A stretch of DNA of 64,000 nucleotides from Acidovorax sp. HDW3 (GTDB lineage: Bacteria; Pseudomonadota; Gammaproteobacteria; Burkholderiales; Burkholderiaceae_C), in NCBI RefSeq assembly GCF_011303755.1, contig NZ_CP049885.1, positions 274,001 to 338,000 on the forward strand. Reading direction: 5' to 3'. Made by a program: the position numbers and the translations under genes. Each line of letters begins with the position of its first letter. Position 1 is the first letter of the stretch. A model generated the notes under the pieces. It saw only the letters and a program-made list of their open reading frames with translations, ran no database searches and was not told where the DNA came from. Below are positions 17,929 to 26,938 of this stretch, piece after piece.

Positions 17929-19788
17929 CTACGGCTGGATGCTTTGAATCGATCGATACAGCGCGGCCGATCCAAACTTGTCATTGCTGGGGTCGAAGGA
18001 AAACAGGTTATGGCTGCGCGCCACGGCCTGCCCCTGCCAATAAGGCTCTAGAAAGAACGATAAAAACTGCGCGCCCCGTGCCGCATGGGTGTCGAACACC
18101 TGCTGCAGCGCGGGTGCATCGAGTGCCTTGAGCGGGTGAAACTCCGTAATGCCGTAGCTGCTACGTCCCGTTCCCCGGTACCAACGACTAAAGCCAGAAC
18201 CGTAAGCGGCGTCGCCATACAAACTCACGCCCAGACGGATGGTGCCTGTGTCGCGCAGTGAGGCATCAATGGCAAATTTATTGCTATCCCAACCCGGGTT
18301 GGTAAACGGAATGATCTGGTGTGTGTAGCGCGGTGTGTTTGCCAGGCAGGATGTGCTGAGCGCGCCATCAAAAAAGTGCAGGTAGTCCACCACCTGCTGG
18401 TTGCGAAATGCGTGCCATAGCGGTACCAGCGGGTTGTAGTAATAGGACTGCAGTGGCGCAGGCATGTCGATATATGCTTGCAAGTGCAGGGGGGCGGGAG
18501 TGCTCGGCGGTAGCGGGCGCTGCGGCTGCAGCACTGGCTGCCTTTGGTCTTGGCCCATGATGGCAATATCGCGCTGCCCCAGAGGCATGAGTTTGCCGGG
18601 TGCAGTTTCCAGAAAAAGATCCAGGCGATGCAGCCCGCTGGGCAGTTGTCGAAAATCCATGTCCAGGCGCCAGCCGGTATTGGCGTCGCCAAACTCCGGC
18701 TTTGCCTGTAGCACATCCTGGCGCCCCTGGTTGACCGCCGCCTTGCCGATGAAAGTGCCATTGCGGTACACATGCACCCAGGCTTTGCGCCCACCCGGTA
18801 CATAGGCCCAGCCTGCAATGGGCAGGCTGCCGTGGGCGTAGGGATCGATATGTTCGCTATAGCGCTGCAGGGGCTCGCTGCGAATGTCGCGGGAGGGCGG
18901 TTGTACCGCCCCAAAGTGGGGGTAGTCGCTCCCCAGGACGCGGTTGAGTTGATCAATCGTATGAAATTGGGTTTTCAGATACTGCTGAAATCCTGTGGCT
19001 GAGGCTTGGCTGTAATCCGTAATGCGGTATGGTGGCGCATAGCCCATACCGGCTTGAAAATCTGGAAACAACTGGTGCAGCTCGCCCAGCAGGGTGATGC
19101 CTCGGATTTTGGCGCGATCCTGCGCCGGCAACTGGCACAGAGCGTTCAGCAGCGCCGTGGTGGCCTGCACGCGCCGCACGGACAGCGTGTTGTCGGCGCG
19201 CGCCACGCTCCAGGGATAGACCGGATCGCCGTAATAGCTGTCAATCGGTAGTGGGCCGTCGCGCGTCTGCGCGAGGTTGCTCCGATCGCGGGCCAGTACG
19301 GGCTCAATGGGCGCGTGTTGTCCAAAATGCGTGGAAAACAAATACAGGATCAGTGGCCTGGCGCTGTCTTGTACGGTACGTGCCAGCCGCTGCACGCGCT
19401 CTGCATCAATCACCCAATCCTCGCCTTGGGCGCGAAACAACTGCAGCAACGGCACTGGGAGGGTGTAGCCCAGTGGGTAATGGCCGGAGGATGCGGCATG
19501 GGGCTGTAGCTGTGCCAAGGTGGCGTCGATCAGCGCTGCAGCCGAGCCCTGCTCACCCGTGCAGCGCTGCGCGAGCGAACCTGGCGCAGGCTGCGTGCTG
19601 GGGGCTGGTAGTGCAATGCAGGTGTCGATGACGCCCATCATGGGTGCCAGCAGCATCGTGCCTGCAGGGGTAGCCGTTACCGGCAGGGTTTGGCGAAACC
19701 ACCACGCGCCAGCGGCGCCTGCCACCAGAACGGCGCAGGCGGTGGCTAGGCAGACGAGAGGGCTGCGTTGAGGATCAGACGATGACAT
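17929..19788 (-). CDS. Membrane-anchored clan GH-A glycosidase-like protein (paralog of 52965-54815)
   Basis: A 619-residue protein with a single N-terminal membrane anchor (about 11-30) and a large, presumably periplasmic, remainder. Seen: ITLLGELHQLFPDF (Glu236), then a GH42-like helix pattern TDYSQASATGFQQYLKTQF, an inserted Ig-like module at about 320-410 (GWAYV...GRQDV...TGWRLD), AYIDMPAPLQSYYYNP, THQIIPF, and YGITEF (Glu549). The paralog at 53-54.8 kb keeps both glutamates (E227, E542) and all these stretches. Two invariant Glu at the ends of strands fit the acid/base and nucleophile of clan GH-A TIM barrels. Substrate unknown. It converges on rfbC and diverges from gspE. Function is inference. 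Confidence 0.65.
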   Translation of the reverse strand: MSSSDPQRSPLVCLATACAVLVAGAAGAWWFRQTLPVTATPAGTMLLAPMMGVIDTCIALPAPSTQPAPGSLAQRCTGEQGSAAALIDATLAQLQPHAASSGHYPLGYTLPVPLLQLFRAQGEDWVIDAERVQRLARTVQDSARPLILYLFSTHFGQHAPIEPVLARDRSNLAQTRDGPLPIDSYYGDPVYPWSVARADNTLSVRRVQATTALLNALCQLPAQDRAKIRGITLLGELHQLFPDFQAGMGYAPPYRITDYSQASATGFQQYLKTQFHTIDQLNRVLGSDYPHFGAVQPPSRDIRSEPLQRYSEHIDPYAHGSLPIAGWAYVPGGRKAWVHVYRNGTFIGKAAVNQGRQDVLQAKPEFGDANTGWRLDMDFRQLPSGLHRLDLFLETAPGKLMPLGQRDIAIMGQDQRQPVLQPQRPLPPSTPAPLHLQAYIDMPAPLQSYYYNPLVPLWHAFRNQQVVDYLHFFDGALSTSCLANTPRYTHQIIPFTNPGWDSNKFAIDASLRDTGTIRLGVSLYGDAAYGSGFSRWYRGTGRSSYGITEFHPLKALDAPALQQVFDTHAARGAQFLSFFLEPYWQGQAVARSHNLFSFDPSNDKFGSAALYRSIQSIQP

Positions 19789-19948
19789 GAAACAGACGGG
19801 GTGCAGCAGGGTACAGCGGGCGGCACGGTGTGCAAACCAAGCATCCTACCAAGCGGCGTGCATGGTTCTGGGCGCTTCTGCGGCGCTGCGTTGCCGGGCA
19901 TTACACTCTCGCCCATTCATGCCTCCATCGTGTGTGAGGCGGTTTCCC

Positions 19949-21682
19949 ATGACGACACAATTTTTATCCGACCCGACGCCCGCGCAGGCGGAACCGGTCG
20001 CCAGCCTGCGTCCCTATCTGGGCGAGTTGCTGGTGCAGGCCGGCAAGCTCAGTGCCCGCGATCTCGATCGCGCCCTCTCCGCCCAGCAGGAAATGGGTGG
20101 AATGCTCGGGCGCGTGCTGGTGCGCCTAGGGTTGGTGTCCGAGCTGGACGTGGCACAGACCCTGTCGCGCCAGTTGAACGTGCCGTTGGTAGCGGCGGAG
20201 TCATTCCCCGAACTGATGCCCGAGGTGGACGGCCTACTGCCTGAATTCCTGCACGCCCATGCTGCATTCCCGCTGCGACAAGAGGGCCAGGAGCTGCATG
20301 TGGCGCTGGCGGTGCCGCAAGATGCGTTTGTGCTCAAGGCGCTGCACCTGGCCACCGGTTGCACCATCCGGCCCTACCTGGCGCTCGAAGGTGACATTGA
20401 AAAAGCCCTGGCCGAGCCCGAGGAGCAGGAGCAGCAAGAGGAAGAGGGCGGGTTCTCCGACGGCCTCGATGGTGGTGATTTCGTCGAGCACCTGAAAGAT
20501 CTGGCCAGCGAGGCACCTGTCATCCGCCTGGTCAATACCATCGTTGGTCGCGTCACCGATTTGCGCGCCTCCGACATTCACCTCGAACCCTTCGATGACG
20601 GCCTGCACGTGCGCTACCGTGTCGATGGCGTCATTCACCCCGGTGAAATTGTGCCCCCGCGCCTGTCCGCTGCTGTGGGCTCGCGCGTCAAGCTGCTGGC
20701 ACACCTGGACATCGCCGAGCGTCGCCTGCCGCAAGATGGCCGCATCAAAACCCGTGTCAAGGGCCGCGAACTCGATCTGCGCGTCTCCACCGTGCCGACC
20801 GTGCACGGTGAGAGCATCGTCATGCGTGTGCTCGACCGTGCCAGCGTGCGCCTGAACCTCGACACCATGGGCTTTGCCCCCGATACGCTGGCACGTTTTA
20901 ATGCCCTGTTGGCGCGGCCCCACGGCATTGTCCTCGTCACTGGCCCCACCGGCTCGGGCAAAACCACTACCTTGTACGCAGCGCTGTCCAAGATCGATGC
21001 CCAGGCCAACAAAATCATTACCGTGGAAGACCCGGTCGAGTACCAGCTCGAAGGCATCAACCAGATCCAGGTGCACCCGCAGATCAACCTGACCTTTGCG
21101 AACGCGCTACGCTCCATCCTGCGCCAGGATCCCGACATCATCATGATCGGCGAAATGCGCGACGGCGAAACCGCGCAGATCGCCGTGCAATCGGCCCTGA
21201 CCGGGCACCTGGTGTTGTCCACGCTGCACACCAATACGGCCGCAGGCGCCGTGATTCGAATGCAGGACATGGGGGTCGAGAGCTACCTTATCACCTCCTC
21301 GGTCAACGGCGTGCTGGCGCAGCGCCTGGTTCGTACTCTGTGCAACCATTGCAAAGAGGCTTACACCCCCGATGAGGAGCTTCGCCAGCGCACCGGCTTG
21401 GCACGCTTTACCGCTCCGGGGCAGGCCATTTACCGCGCAGTGGGCTGCGAGCATTGCCGCCAGTCGGGCTACCGGGGGCGAACCGGCATCCATGAGCTAT
21501 TTGTGCTCGACGAGCCTATGCGCCGCGCCATCATTGATGGCAAAGACGCCAACGCCCTCAATGCACTCGCTGCCCAGGGTGGAATGCTGAGCTTGTTCGA
21601 AGACGGTTTGCGCAAGGTGACCGCTGGCGTCACCACGCTCGATGAACTCGCCCGCGTGACCCAGGACCAGTCCGATGCCTGA
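19949..21682 (+). CDS. gspE: Type II secretion ATPase GspE
   Basis: Hexameric cytoplasmic ATPase that drives the type II secretion pseudopilus. The 577-residue protein has an N1E-type domain (RPYLGELLVQAGKLSARDLD), an unusually acidic linker near residues 155-170 (EPEEQEQQEEEGG), the N2E/catalytic part with ASDIHLEP, Walker A GPTGSGKTTTLYAAL, the Asp box ITVEDPVEYQLEGINQIQV, Walker B ILRQDPDIIMIGEMRDGETA, and the zinc CxxC pair CNHCKEA...CEHCRQSGYRGR. The start has GTGAGGCGG upstream; an in-frame ATG lies 30 bases earlier. It opens the gsp operon and overlaps gspF by 8 bases. Confidence 0.95.
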   Translation: MTTQFLSDPTPAQAEPVASLRPYLGELLVQAGKLSARDLDRALSAQQEMGGMLGRVLVRLGLVSELDVAQTLSRQLNVPLVAAESFPELMPEVDGLLPEFLHAHAAFPLRQEGQELHVALAVPQDAFVLKALHLATGCTIRPYLALEGDIEKALAEPEEQEQQEEEGGFSDGLDGGDFVEHLKDLASEAPVIRLVNTIVGRVTDLRASDIHLEPFDDGLHVRYRVDGVIHPGEIVPPRLSAAVGSRVKLLAHLDIAERRLPQDGRIKTRVKGRELDLRVSTVPTVHGESIVMRVLDRASVRLNLDTMGFAPDTLARFNALLARPHGIVLVTGPTGSGKTTTLYAALSKIDAQANKIITVEDPVEYQLEGINQIQVHPQINLTFANALRSILRQDPDIIMIGEMRDGETAQIAVQSALTGHLVLSTLHTNTAAGAVIRMQDMGVESYLITSSVNGVLAQRLVRTLCNHCKEAYTPDEELRQRTGLARFTAPGQAIYRAVGCEHCRQSGYRGRTGIHELFVLDEPMRRAIIDGKDANALNALAAQGGMLSLFEDGLRKVTAGVTTLDELARVTQDQSDA

Positions 21683-22946
21683 TTACGCCTGGCGGGCCGC
21701 CACAGCGGCGGGCAAGGTCGAAGAAGGCCACCTGAGTGCTGCCAGTGAGGCTGCAGCCCTCAAACAGTTGCGCACCCAGGGGCTCACCCCGCTGCGGCTG
21801 GAAGTGGCGACTGCCGTGGGCGCTACTGGCATGGCAGCGCCTGCGCAAACGGCGCGTGGTAATGCATCTCCCGTTTTACCGGCATCATCCCCATCACGGA
21901 TAGACAAGGGGCCGGTCACTGCGGCCGATGTGCACGCACTCACCGCCGAGCTGGCCATCATGCTACGTGCCGGCCTGGCACTCGATAACGCGCTGCGCGT
22001 GCTCATCGACATGGCGCACAAGCCGCGCCTGCGTGAGCTGGTGCAGGGCATCCTCGATGCCGTCAAAGGCGGCACACCGCTGTCGCGTGCGCTGGGCTCA
22101 CACCGGGAATTGTTTGGCGATTTTTATATCAACATGGTGCGCTCGGGCGAGATCAGCGGCCAGATGTCTGCTGTGCTTGACCGCCTGGTCGAGCACCTCG
22201 AACGCCAGCGTGCGCTGCGCGAGAGCGTCGTCTCAGCCACCATCTACCCGGCCATCTTGCTTGGCGTGGCCGTGCTCTCGCTCGTGGTCATGCTCGGCTT
22301 TGTCGTGCCGCAGTTTGAAAAACTCTTCACCGACATGGGCGATGCCCTGCCCCTGCCCACCCGCATCGTCATGGAAATGGGCCACGCCTTTCGGCGGTAT
22401 GGCCTGGTCATGGCCATCACTGCGGCAGGGGTCGTTATGCTGTTACTGCGCTGGCTGCGCTCCCCTTCCGGTTTGCAGTGGTGGCAAACGCGGCTGTTGC
22501 GCTTGCCGCTGGTGGGGCGGCTGACCCTCCGGTACCAACTCACACTGTTCTCGCGCTCACTGGGCACGCTGCTGGGCAATGGGGTGCCCATGCTGACAGC
22601 GCTGCACATCGCCACCGACACCGTGAGCAACACCGTTTTACAGCAGGCCCTGGCCAAGGTGGCCCCCATCGTCAAAGAAGGCGGCAAGGTGGTGCACGCC
22701 ATTGCTGCAACGGGCATTTTTGAACCTTTGGCCATCAACCTGATCCGAGTAGGCGAGGAGACGGGCCGCGTTGGCCCCATGATGCTGGAGCTGTCGAACA
22801 TCCTCAACCGTGAGGTCGAAACTGGTATCAAGCGCCTGCTCACCCTGGTCGAGCCCGTGCTCATCCTGGTGCTGGGTGTGCTCATTGCCGCCATCATCAT
22901 CTCCATCTTGCTCGGTATTCTGTCGATCAATGACCTCGCCGTATAA
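21675..22946 (+). CDS. gspF: Type II secretion inner-membrane platform protein GspF
   Basis: Polytopic platform protein that couples GspE to pseudopilus assembly. In 423 residues there are two T2SSF domains: the first about 90-210 (LTAELAIMLRAGLALDNALR, NMVRSGEISGQMSAVLDRLV) and the second about 290-415 (FSRSLGTLLGNGVPMLTALH, NLIRVGEETGRVGPMMLELS). Three hydrophobic segments are visible near 195, 240 and 400. Residues 45-80 form an Ala/Pro-rich linker. It begins within the end of gspE, indicating translational coupling. Confidence 0.95.
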   Translation: MPDYAWRAATAAGKVEEGHLSAASEAAALKQLRTQGLTPLRLEVATAVGATGMAAPAQTARGNASPVLPASSPSRIDKGPVTAADVHALTAELAIMLRAGLALDNALRVLIDMAHKPRLRELVQGILDAVKGGTPLSRALGSHRELFGDFYINMVRSGEISGQMSAVLDRLVEHLERQRALRESVVSATIYPAILLGVAVLSLVVMLGFVVPQFEKLFTDMGDALPLPTRIVMEMGHAFRRYGLVMAITAAGVVMLLLRWLRSPSGLQWWQTRLLRLPLVGRLTLRYQLTLFSRSLGTLLGNGVPMLTALHIATDTVSNTVLQQALAKVAPIVKEGGKVVHAIAATGIFEPLAINLIRVGEETGRVGPMMLELSNILNREVETGIKRLLTLVEPVLILVLGVLIAAIIISILLGILSINDLAV

Positions 22947-22974
22947 TTTTCGTTTGCCCAAGAAAGACCGTTCC

Positions 22975-23397
22975 ATGGTGAGTACCCGCTCCCGTCGCCG
23001 CGCGCGCGGCTTCACGCTGATTGAACTGCTGGTCGTGCTTGCCATCCTCACGCTGCTTGCGGGCCTGGTGGGGCCGCGCGTGCTCGGTCAACTCGGTGGC
23101 GCCAAATCGAAAACGGCGGCAGTGCAAATTGCCGACCTGGATAAATCGCTCGAACTCTTCAAACTCGACGTAGGCCGCTACCCGACGACAGAAGAAGGGC
23201 TCGACGCCCTGGTCAAAAAACCTGGCAGTGCCAATGCCTGGAACGGCCCCTACCTCAAAGGTGGTGTGCCGACCGACCCCTGGGGCCGCGTCTACCAGTA
23301 TGCGAACACCGGCGGCAAAATCGCCATCGTCTCGCTCGGTGCGGATGGCGCCGTGGGCGGCGAGGGTGAGGACGCTGATATTCGTAACATTCCTTGA
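22975..23397 (+). CDS. gspG: Major pseudopilin GspG
   Basis: Main subunit of the type II secretion pseudopilus. The 140-residue precursor has a basic leader ending RARG before FTLIELLVVLAILTLLAGLV, the prepilin-peptidase site with Glu at +5 of the mature protein. The C-terminal part carries GRYPTTEEGLDALVKKP, WNGPYLKGGVPTDPWGRVYQ and SLGADGAVGGEGEDADI, the calcium-binding GspG signature. The open frame extends upstream into gspF, but the ATG 28 bases after gspF gives the normal leader. The processing peptidase GspO/PilD is not encoded in the window. Confidence 0.95.
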   Translation: MVSTRSRRRARGFTLIELLVVLAILTLLAGLVGPRVLGQLGGAKSKTAAVQIADLDKSLELFKLDVGRYPTTEEGLDALVKKPGSANAWNGPYLKGGVPTDPWGRVYQYANTGGKIAIVSLGADGAVGGEGEDADIRNIP

Positions 23398-23456
23398 TGT
23401 CTTATCCTGTCTGGTAGGTGCGACTAAGGCCGTTCGTACGATGGGGAGATAGCACC

Positions 23457-23906
23457 ATGCGACGCGTCCAAGGCTTCACGCTGATCGAGCTGCTGGTAGT
23501 GTTTGTCATCATGGCGCTGCTCGTTTCGGTCGTACCTGCTGCATTCGATCGGATGCGCGAGGCTGTGCAATACCGCGACACCTTGCGCACTATCCAGGCG
23601 GATATGCGAAAGGCACGCCGCGAGGCATTGATGACCGGCAAAGAAACACGCTTCACCGTGGACATGCGCCAAAGGGTTTATGGACTGCAAGGGGAGCAGC
23701 GGCACGAGGTGCCTTCATCGCTGGAGTTGCGTGCCATTGTCGCGGGTGTCGAATCGAGCCCCTCGGGCATCGCTTCGATTCGTTTCCTGCCGCGCGGCGG
23801 AGCGACGGGTGGCAGCATCGATGTCCTGCGCGCGTCGGGATCGGGGGTGCGTCTGCGCGTTGATTGGCTCTCGGGTCTGGTTGCCCAAGAGGCGCTAACC
23901 CCATGA
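23457..23906 (+). CDS. gspH: Minor pseudopilin GspH
   Basis: Minor pseudopilin of 149 residues: short leader MRRVQG before FTLIELLVVFVIMALLVSVV, with the conserved Glu+5. The globular domain has RDTLRTIQADMRKARREALM, matching the GspH/FimT pattern, and ends in SIRFLPRGGATGGSIDVLRA. It lies 59 bases after gspG, and its stop overlaps the gspI start. Low sequence conservation in this family means the H assignment rests largely on the order G-H-I-J-K. Confidence 0.87.
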   Translation: MRRVQGFTLIELLVVFVIMALLVSVVPAAFDRMREAVQYRDTLRTIQADMRKARREALMTGKETRFTVDMRQRVYGLQGEQRHEVPSSLELRAIVAGVESSPSGIASIRFLPRGGATGGSIDVLRASGSGVRLRVDWLSGLVAQEALTP

Positions 23907-24322
23907 TGGGAGGCTGCGCTCGCCGAAGTCGTGGCATGACCTTGTTGGAGCTCTTGGTGGCTGTCGCAATCATGGCCATGTCCTTGGGTATGCTGTACCG
24001 CGCCTTGGGCGGCAGCGCCCGTGCTGCGGGTGATGTCGGTCGCTACCAGGAGGCGGTTTTCGTGGCTGAGAGTTTGTTGTACGCGAACGCCGACCTCCCT
24101 GAGGGCGGCTGGAATGAACAAGGCCAGTCTGGGGTTTTTCGCTGGAGCGTGCATTCCCGGCCCTATGCGACGGTGGTGCAGAGCAGCAGCCCGGATGCTG
24201 TGCCGTTGCACGCTCTGCAAGTCACGGTTGATTGGGAAGAGCAGGGCCGTGCGCGTTCGGTCGTATTGGGTATCCTAGTTCCGCAGCGGCCGCCACCATT
24301 GGTCAACGGAGGTGCGCGATGA
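23903..24322 (+). CDS. gspI: Minor pseudopilin GspI
   Basis: A 139-residue minor pseudopilin. Seen: leader MMGGCARRSRG followed by MTLLELLVAVAIMAMSLGML, so the residue after the cleavage Gly is Met rather than Phe, while Glu+5 is kept. The globular part is short and strand-rich. GspI with J and K is thought to form the tip of the pseudopilus. Start and stop overlap gspH and gspJ by 4 bases each. Two adjacent ATG codons are possible starts. Confidence 0.85.
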   Translation: MMGGCARRSRGMTLLELLVAVAIMAMSLGMLYRALGGSARAAGDVGRYQEAVFVAESLLYANADLPEGGWNEQGQSGVFRWSVHSRPYATVVQSSSPDAVPLHALQVTVDWEEQGRARSVVLGILVPQRPPPLVNGGAR

Positions 24323-24975
24323 GGCGTGCGGATCACCAGTCCGGTTTCACGCTGATCGAAATGTTGATCGCAATGGCACTGCTGTCCTTGCTTGCGCTGG
24401 GTATGGTTTTCGCGATGCGCACCATGGGCCAAACGCAAGACCGCATTGATCAGCGTTTCGCACGTGCCGATGAACTTCAGTCGGTCACTGCTTTTGTCCA
24501 GACCGTCTTGGAGCGTCTTTCGAGCAGGCGTGCAGGTTTGCAAGAACCGGGCAAAGCACTGCTTTTGTTCAGCGGCACGCAGCAGTCGATCGAATGGTTG
24601 GGCATCATGCCCGCCCGACATGGCATGGGCGGTCGGTATTTTTTTCGGCTCGCCGTCGAGCCGGCGGCATCAGCCCAGGCCCTGGTGCTGCGCTACCAAC
24701 CCTGGCAGGGCGAGGTATCCCTGCCCGACTGGTCGGCCGCCCGTTCGCGCATTCTTGTGTCCGACGTAGTAGGCATGGACATCGGCTACGGTGGCAAGGA
24801 GATGGCGCCTCAGCAATGGGTGCCCGTTTGGGCGCAGACAGAGTCATTGCCCGTGCGCATACGGCTAGGCGTGACTACGCGCGATGGGGCCTGGCCGTTG
24901 TGGATCGTCGGGACACGCGCCCTGTCGCCGGGTGGGGGGCGTTCAAGTATGTATTCCCATGGGCCAGGAAGCTAG
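24319..24975 (+). CDS. gspJ: Minor pseudopilin GspJ
   Basis: A 218-residue minor pseudopilin with leader MRRADHQSG and mature start FTLIEMLIAMALLSLLALGM (Glu+5 kept). The C-terminal domain of about 180 residues is typical in size for GspJ. Start overlaps gspI; GGAGGTGCGCG upstream serves as Shine-Dalgarno. It would form the I-J-K tip complex. Identity follows from length, leader and operon position rather than from a diagnostic motif. Confidence 0.85.
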   Translation: MRRADHQSGFTLIEMLIAMALLSLLALGMVFAMRTMGQTQDRIDQRFARADELQSVTAFVQTVLERLSSRRAGLQEPGKALLLFSGTQQSIEWLGIMPARHGMGGRYFFRLAVEPAASAQALVLRYQPWQGEVSLPDWSAARSRILVSDVVGMDIGYGGKEMAPQQWVPVWAQTESLPVRIRLGVTTRDGAWPLWIVGTRALSPGGGRSSMYSHGPGS

Positions 24976-24994
24976 CGTGCATGGGGTGTATTCC

Positions 24995-25837
24995 ATGGTG
25001 ATGTACGCATTTCACCGATCCACGCAGCGGGGCATGGCACTCATCATGGTGCTATGGGTCACCGCTGCGTTGGCTATCGTCGTCACCAGCATCGGGTATA
25101 TGGTGAAGGGCGAGCTGCGCCAGGTCGCCGCCGTGCGCACCGGCGCTGCAGACAGGGCCATGGGTCGGGCCGCGATGGCGCTGGCGCTCCAGGAACTGGA
25201 CGCCAGCAACCGCAGAAGGCTGGAGCGCCCCGAGCGACACACTTACTTGTTCGAGGGCACCGCCGTGGACGTTTTGGCGCTGCCGCTCAATGGTCTGCTG
25301 GACATCAACCGGGCGCCGGTAGCACTCCTGGCCGCGCTGTTTCAACATGCGGGCGGCTTGGCGCCGGACGCTGCCCAGAACCTTGCAGCAGCGCTGATCG
25401 AAATACGCTCGGCACGTACGCCACAGGGCGCAACCGCCCAGTTTGACGCCATTGAAGACCTGCTCCAGCTACCGGGAGTGGACTACGAGCTTTATGCTAG
25501 ACTCGCGCCGCTCATAACAGTCAATGCGGGAGGCAGCAGTCAGGTCAATCCCTATGCCGCTCCCCCAGCATTGCTGAGAGTTCTAGCAGAGGGAAATCAG
25601 GCGGCGGTCGCAGCCTTCGAGGCGGGCAGAGACTCTGGCACTGCCGACCAGTCTGGATTCAACCCCGCATTCCTCACTTCCAGCGGTTCCAACAGGTTGC
25701 GACTGTATGCCCAGCCAGCTGAGAGTGCGCAAGCTATTTCCACGGTGGCTTGTGACGTGACTTTTTTCGGTCGCAGATCTGGTGCGCTACCGTGGGAAAG
25801 CCAGCAGTGCGATGCCCCAACAACTCCGATGTGGTGA
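24995..25837 (+). CDS. gspK: Minor pseudopilin GspK
   Basis: A 280-residue GspK. Seen: basic leader ending STQRG before MALIMVLWVTAALAIVVTSI; the +5 position is Met rather than Glu, as is usual for GspK, which caps the pseudopilus. The large domain has LNGLLDINRAPVALLAALFQ and QFDAIEDLLQLPGVDYELYA, the helix-hairpin-helix-like parts of the family. The ATG at 24995 is preferred because GGGGTG lies upstream; 24959, overlapping gspJ, is also in frame. Confidence 0.87.
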   Translation: MVMYAFHRSTQRGMALIMVLWVTAALAIVVTSIGYMVKGELRQVAAVRTGAADRAMGRAAMALALQELDASNRRRLERPERHTYLFEGTAVDVLALPLNGLLDINRAPVALLAALFQHAGGLAPDAAQNLAAALIEIRSARTPQGATAQFDAIEDLLQLPGVDYELYARLAPLITVNAGGSSQVNPYAAPPALLRVLAEGNQAAVAAFEAGRDSGTADQSGFNPAFLTSSGSNRLRLYAQPAESAQAISTVACDVTFFGRRSGALPWESQQCDAPTTPMW

Positions 25838-25858
25838 ACAGTCTCCCTTGCGCACATA

Positions 25859-26938
25859 ATGGCAGAAAATATGGAAAACGACCGCTTTCTAGGTCTGCGC
25901 TGGCGCAGCGTCTGGGCTGCGGTAGCCAAACCTTGGCAGCAGGCCCCCGGTTGGTTTTGGGTGCGCGCGTTGACCCCCTCGGTTCCAGTTACTTTGGTGG
26001 GGGTAGATGGCGGGAAGGTGCTGTGGGTAGCATCTTTGCATGGGGATATAACCGGCCCGCAGTCACAGGGCCGTGCAGACCATGCCGCTGTGGAATTGCC
26101 ACAGGCATTGGTATTGCACAGGTGCGTGACGCTGCCGCAGCTGGAAGAGAGTGAGCTGCAGCGTGCCATCGAGCTCGAAGCCATCGCCAGTAGTCCTTTC
26201 CCGGCGGGGGATCTGTGCTGGGGGCATCGTGCTATTCACCTCGTCCAGGGAGCGGTTAGCCAAGTAGAAGTAGAACTTGTGCTCGCATCGCGTCGTCAGG
26301 TTGAGGAGTATCTTGCTGGCCGTGGAGCGTTGTTGCCCGACGTCAGGTGTGCGCCTGAAGTTTGGGCGAGGTCGGAGGCGACACCGGGGCAATATTTGGT
26401 TTTTCAGGGGTTTGGTGAACAGGCCCGACGGGCGCAACACCGTTTGGGTCGCACCCTGAATCTGATGATTGTTGGGTTCATCGTGGTACTTGTGGTATTG
26501 ATTGCGATCACCCCCACCTTGCAGCTGCGTGCACGTGCCATTGAGGCCGTGAAGGCGTACGACGATCTCCATACCCGATCGCGCAATGCGGTCGCTAGCC
26601 GCGAAGCTCTGGTGCGCTCGTCCGAGCGTGTTCAGCAGATAGAAAACCTGCTCCACGAAACGCTTGATCCAGTGCAGGCCCTGAATCTGCTGACTCGGGC
26701 GCTGCGCGACGACACCAGCCTTACAGCTCTATATTTCAAGGGGCGGAAGGTGACGTTGGAGGGACAGACCACCAATGCCGCAGAGCTTATGCAACTACTG
26801 GGCAAGCAGCCAGGCTTCGAGGATGTGGTCGCACCCGTTCCGGCTACACGGGGTTTTGGTAGCAACAAGGATAATTTCAAGATTGAATTCATGCTCGATG
26901 CATCGCGTGCTGCCGCGTCCGAAAGGGCTACGCCATGA
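25859..26938 (+). CDS. gspL: Type II secretion protein GspL-like (PilN-type C-terminus)
   Basis: Inner-membrane assembly protein expected to join GspE to GspM. The 359-residue chain has a cytoplasmic N-terminal part of about 200 residues, one membrane segment (LMIVGFIVVLVVLIAI, about 206-222), a helical stretch, and a ferredoxin-like periplasmic part with DPVQALNLLTRALRDDTSLT. The cytoplasmic part is shorter than classical GspL (about 240), and I cannot see a clear actin-like motif, so it resembles the PilM/PilN-like GspL of other Burkholderiales. An ATG at 25871 is an alternative start. It overlaps gspM by 4 bases. Confidence 0.8.
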   Translation: MAENMENDRFLGLRWRSVWAAVAKPWQQAPGWFWVRALTPSVPVTLVGVDGGKVLWVASLHGDITGPQSQGRADHAAVELPQALVLHRCVTLPQLEESELQRAIELEAIASSPFPAGDLCWGHRAIHLVQGAVSQVEVELVLASRRQVEEYLAGRGALLPDVRCAPEVWARSEATPGQYLVFQGFGEQARRAQHRLGRTLNLMIVGFIVVLVVLIAITPTLQLRARAIEAVKAYDDLHTRSRNAVASREALVRSSERVQQIENLLHETLDPVQALNLLTRALRDDTSLTALYFKGRKVTLEGQTTNAAELMQLLGKQPGFEDVVAPVPATRGFGSNKDNFKIEFMLDASRAAASERATP

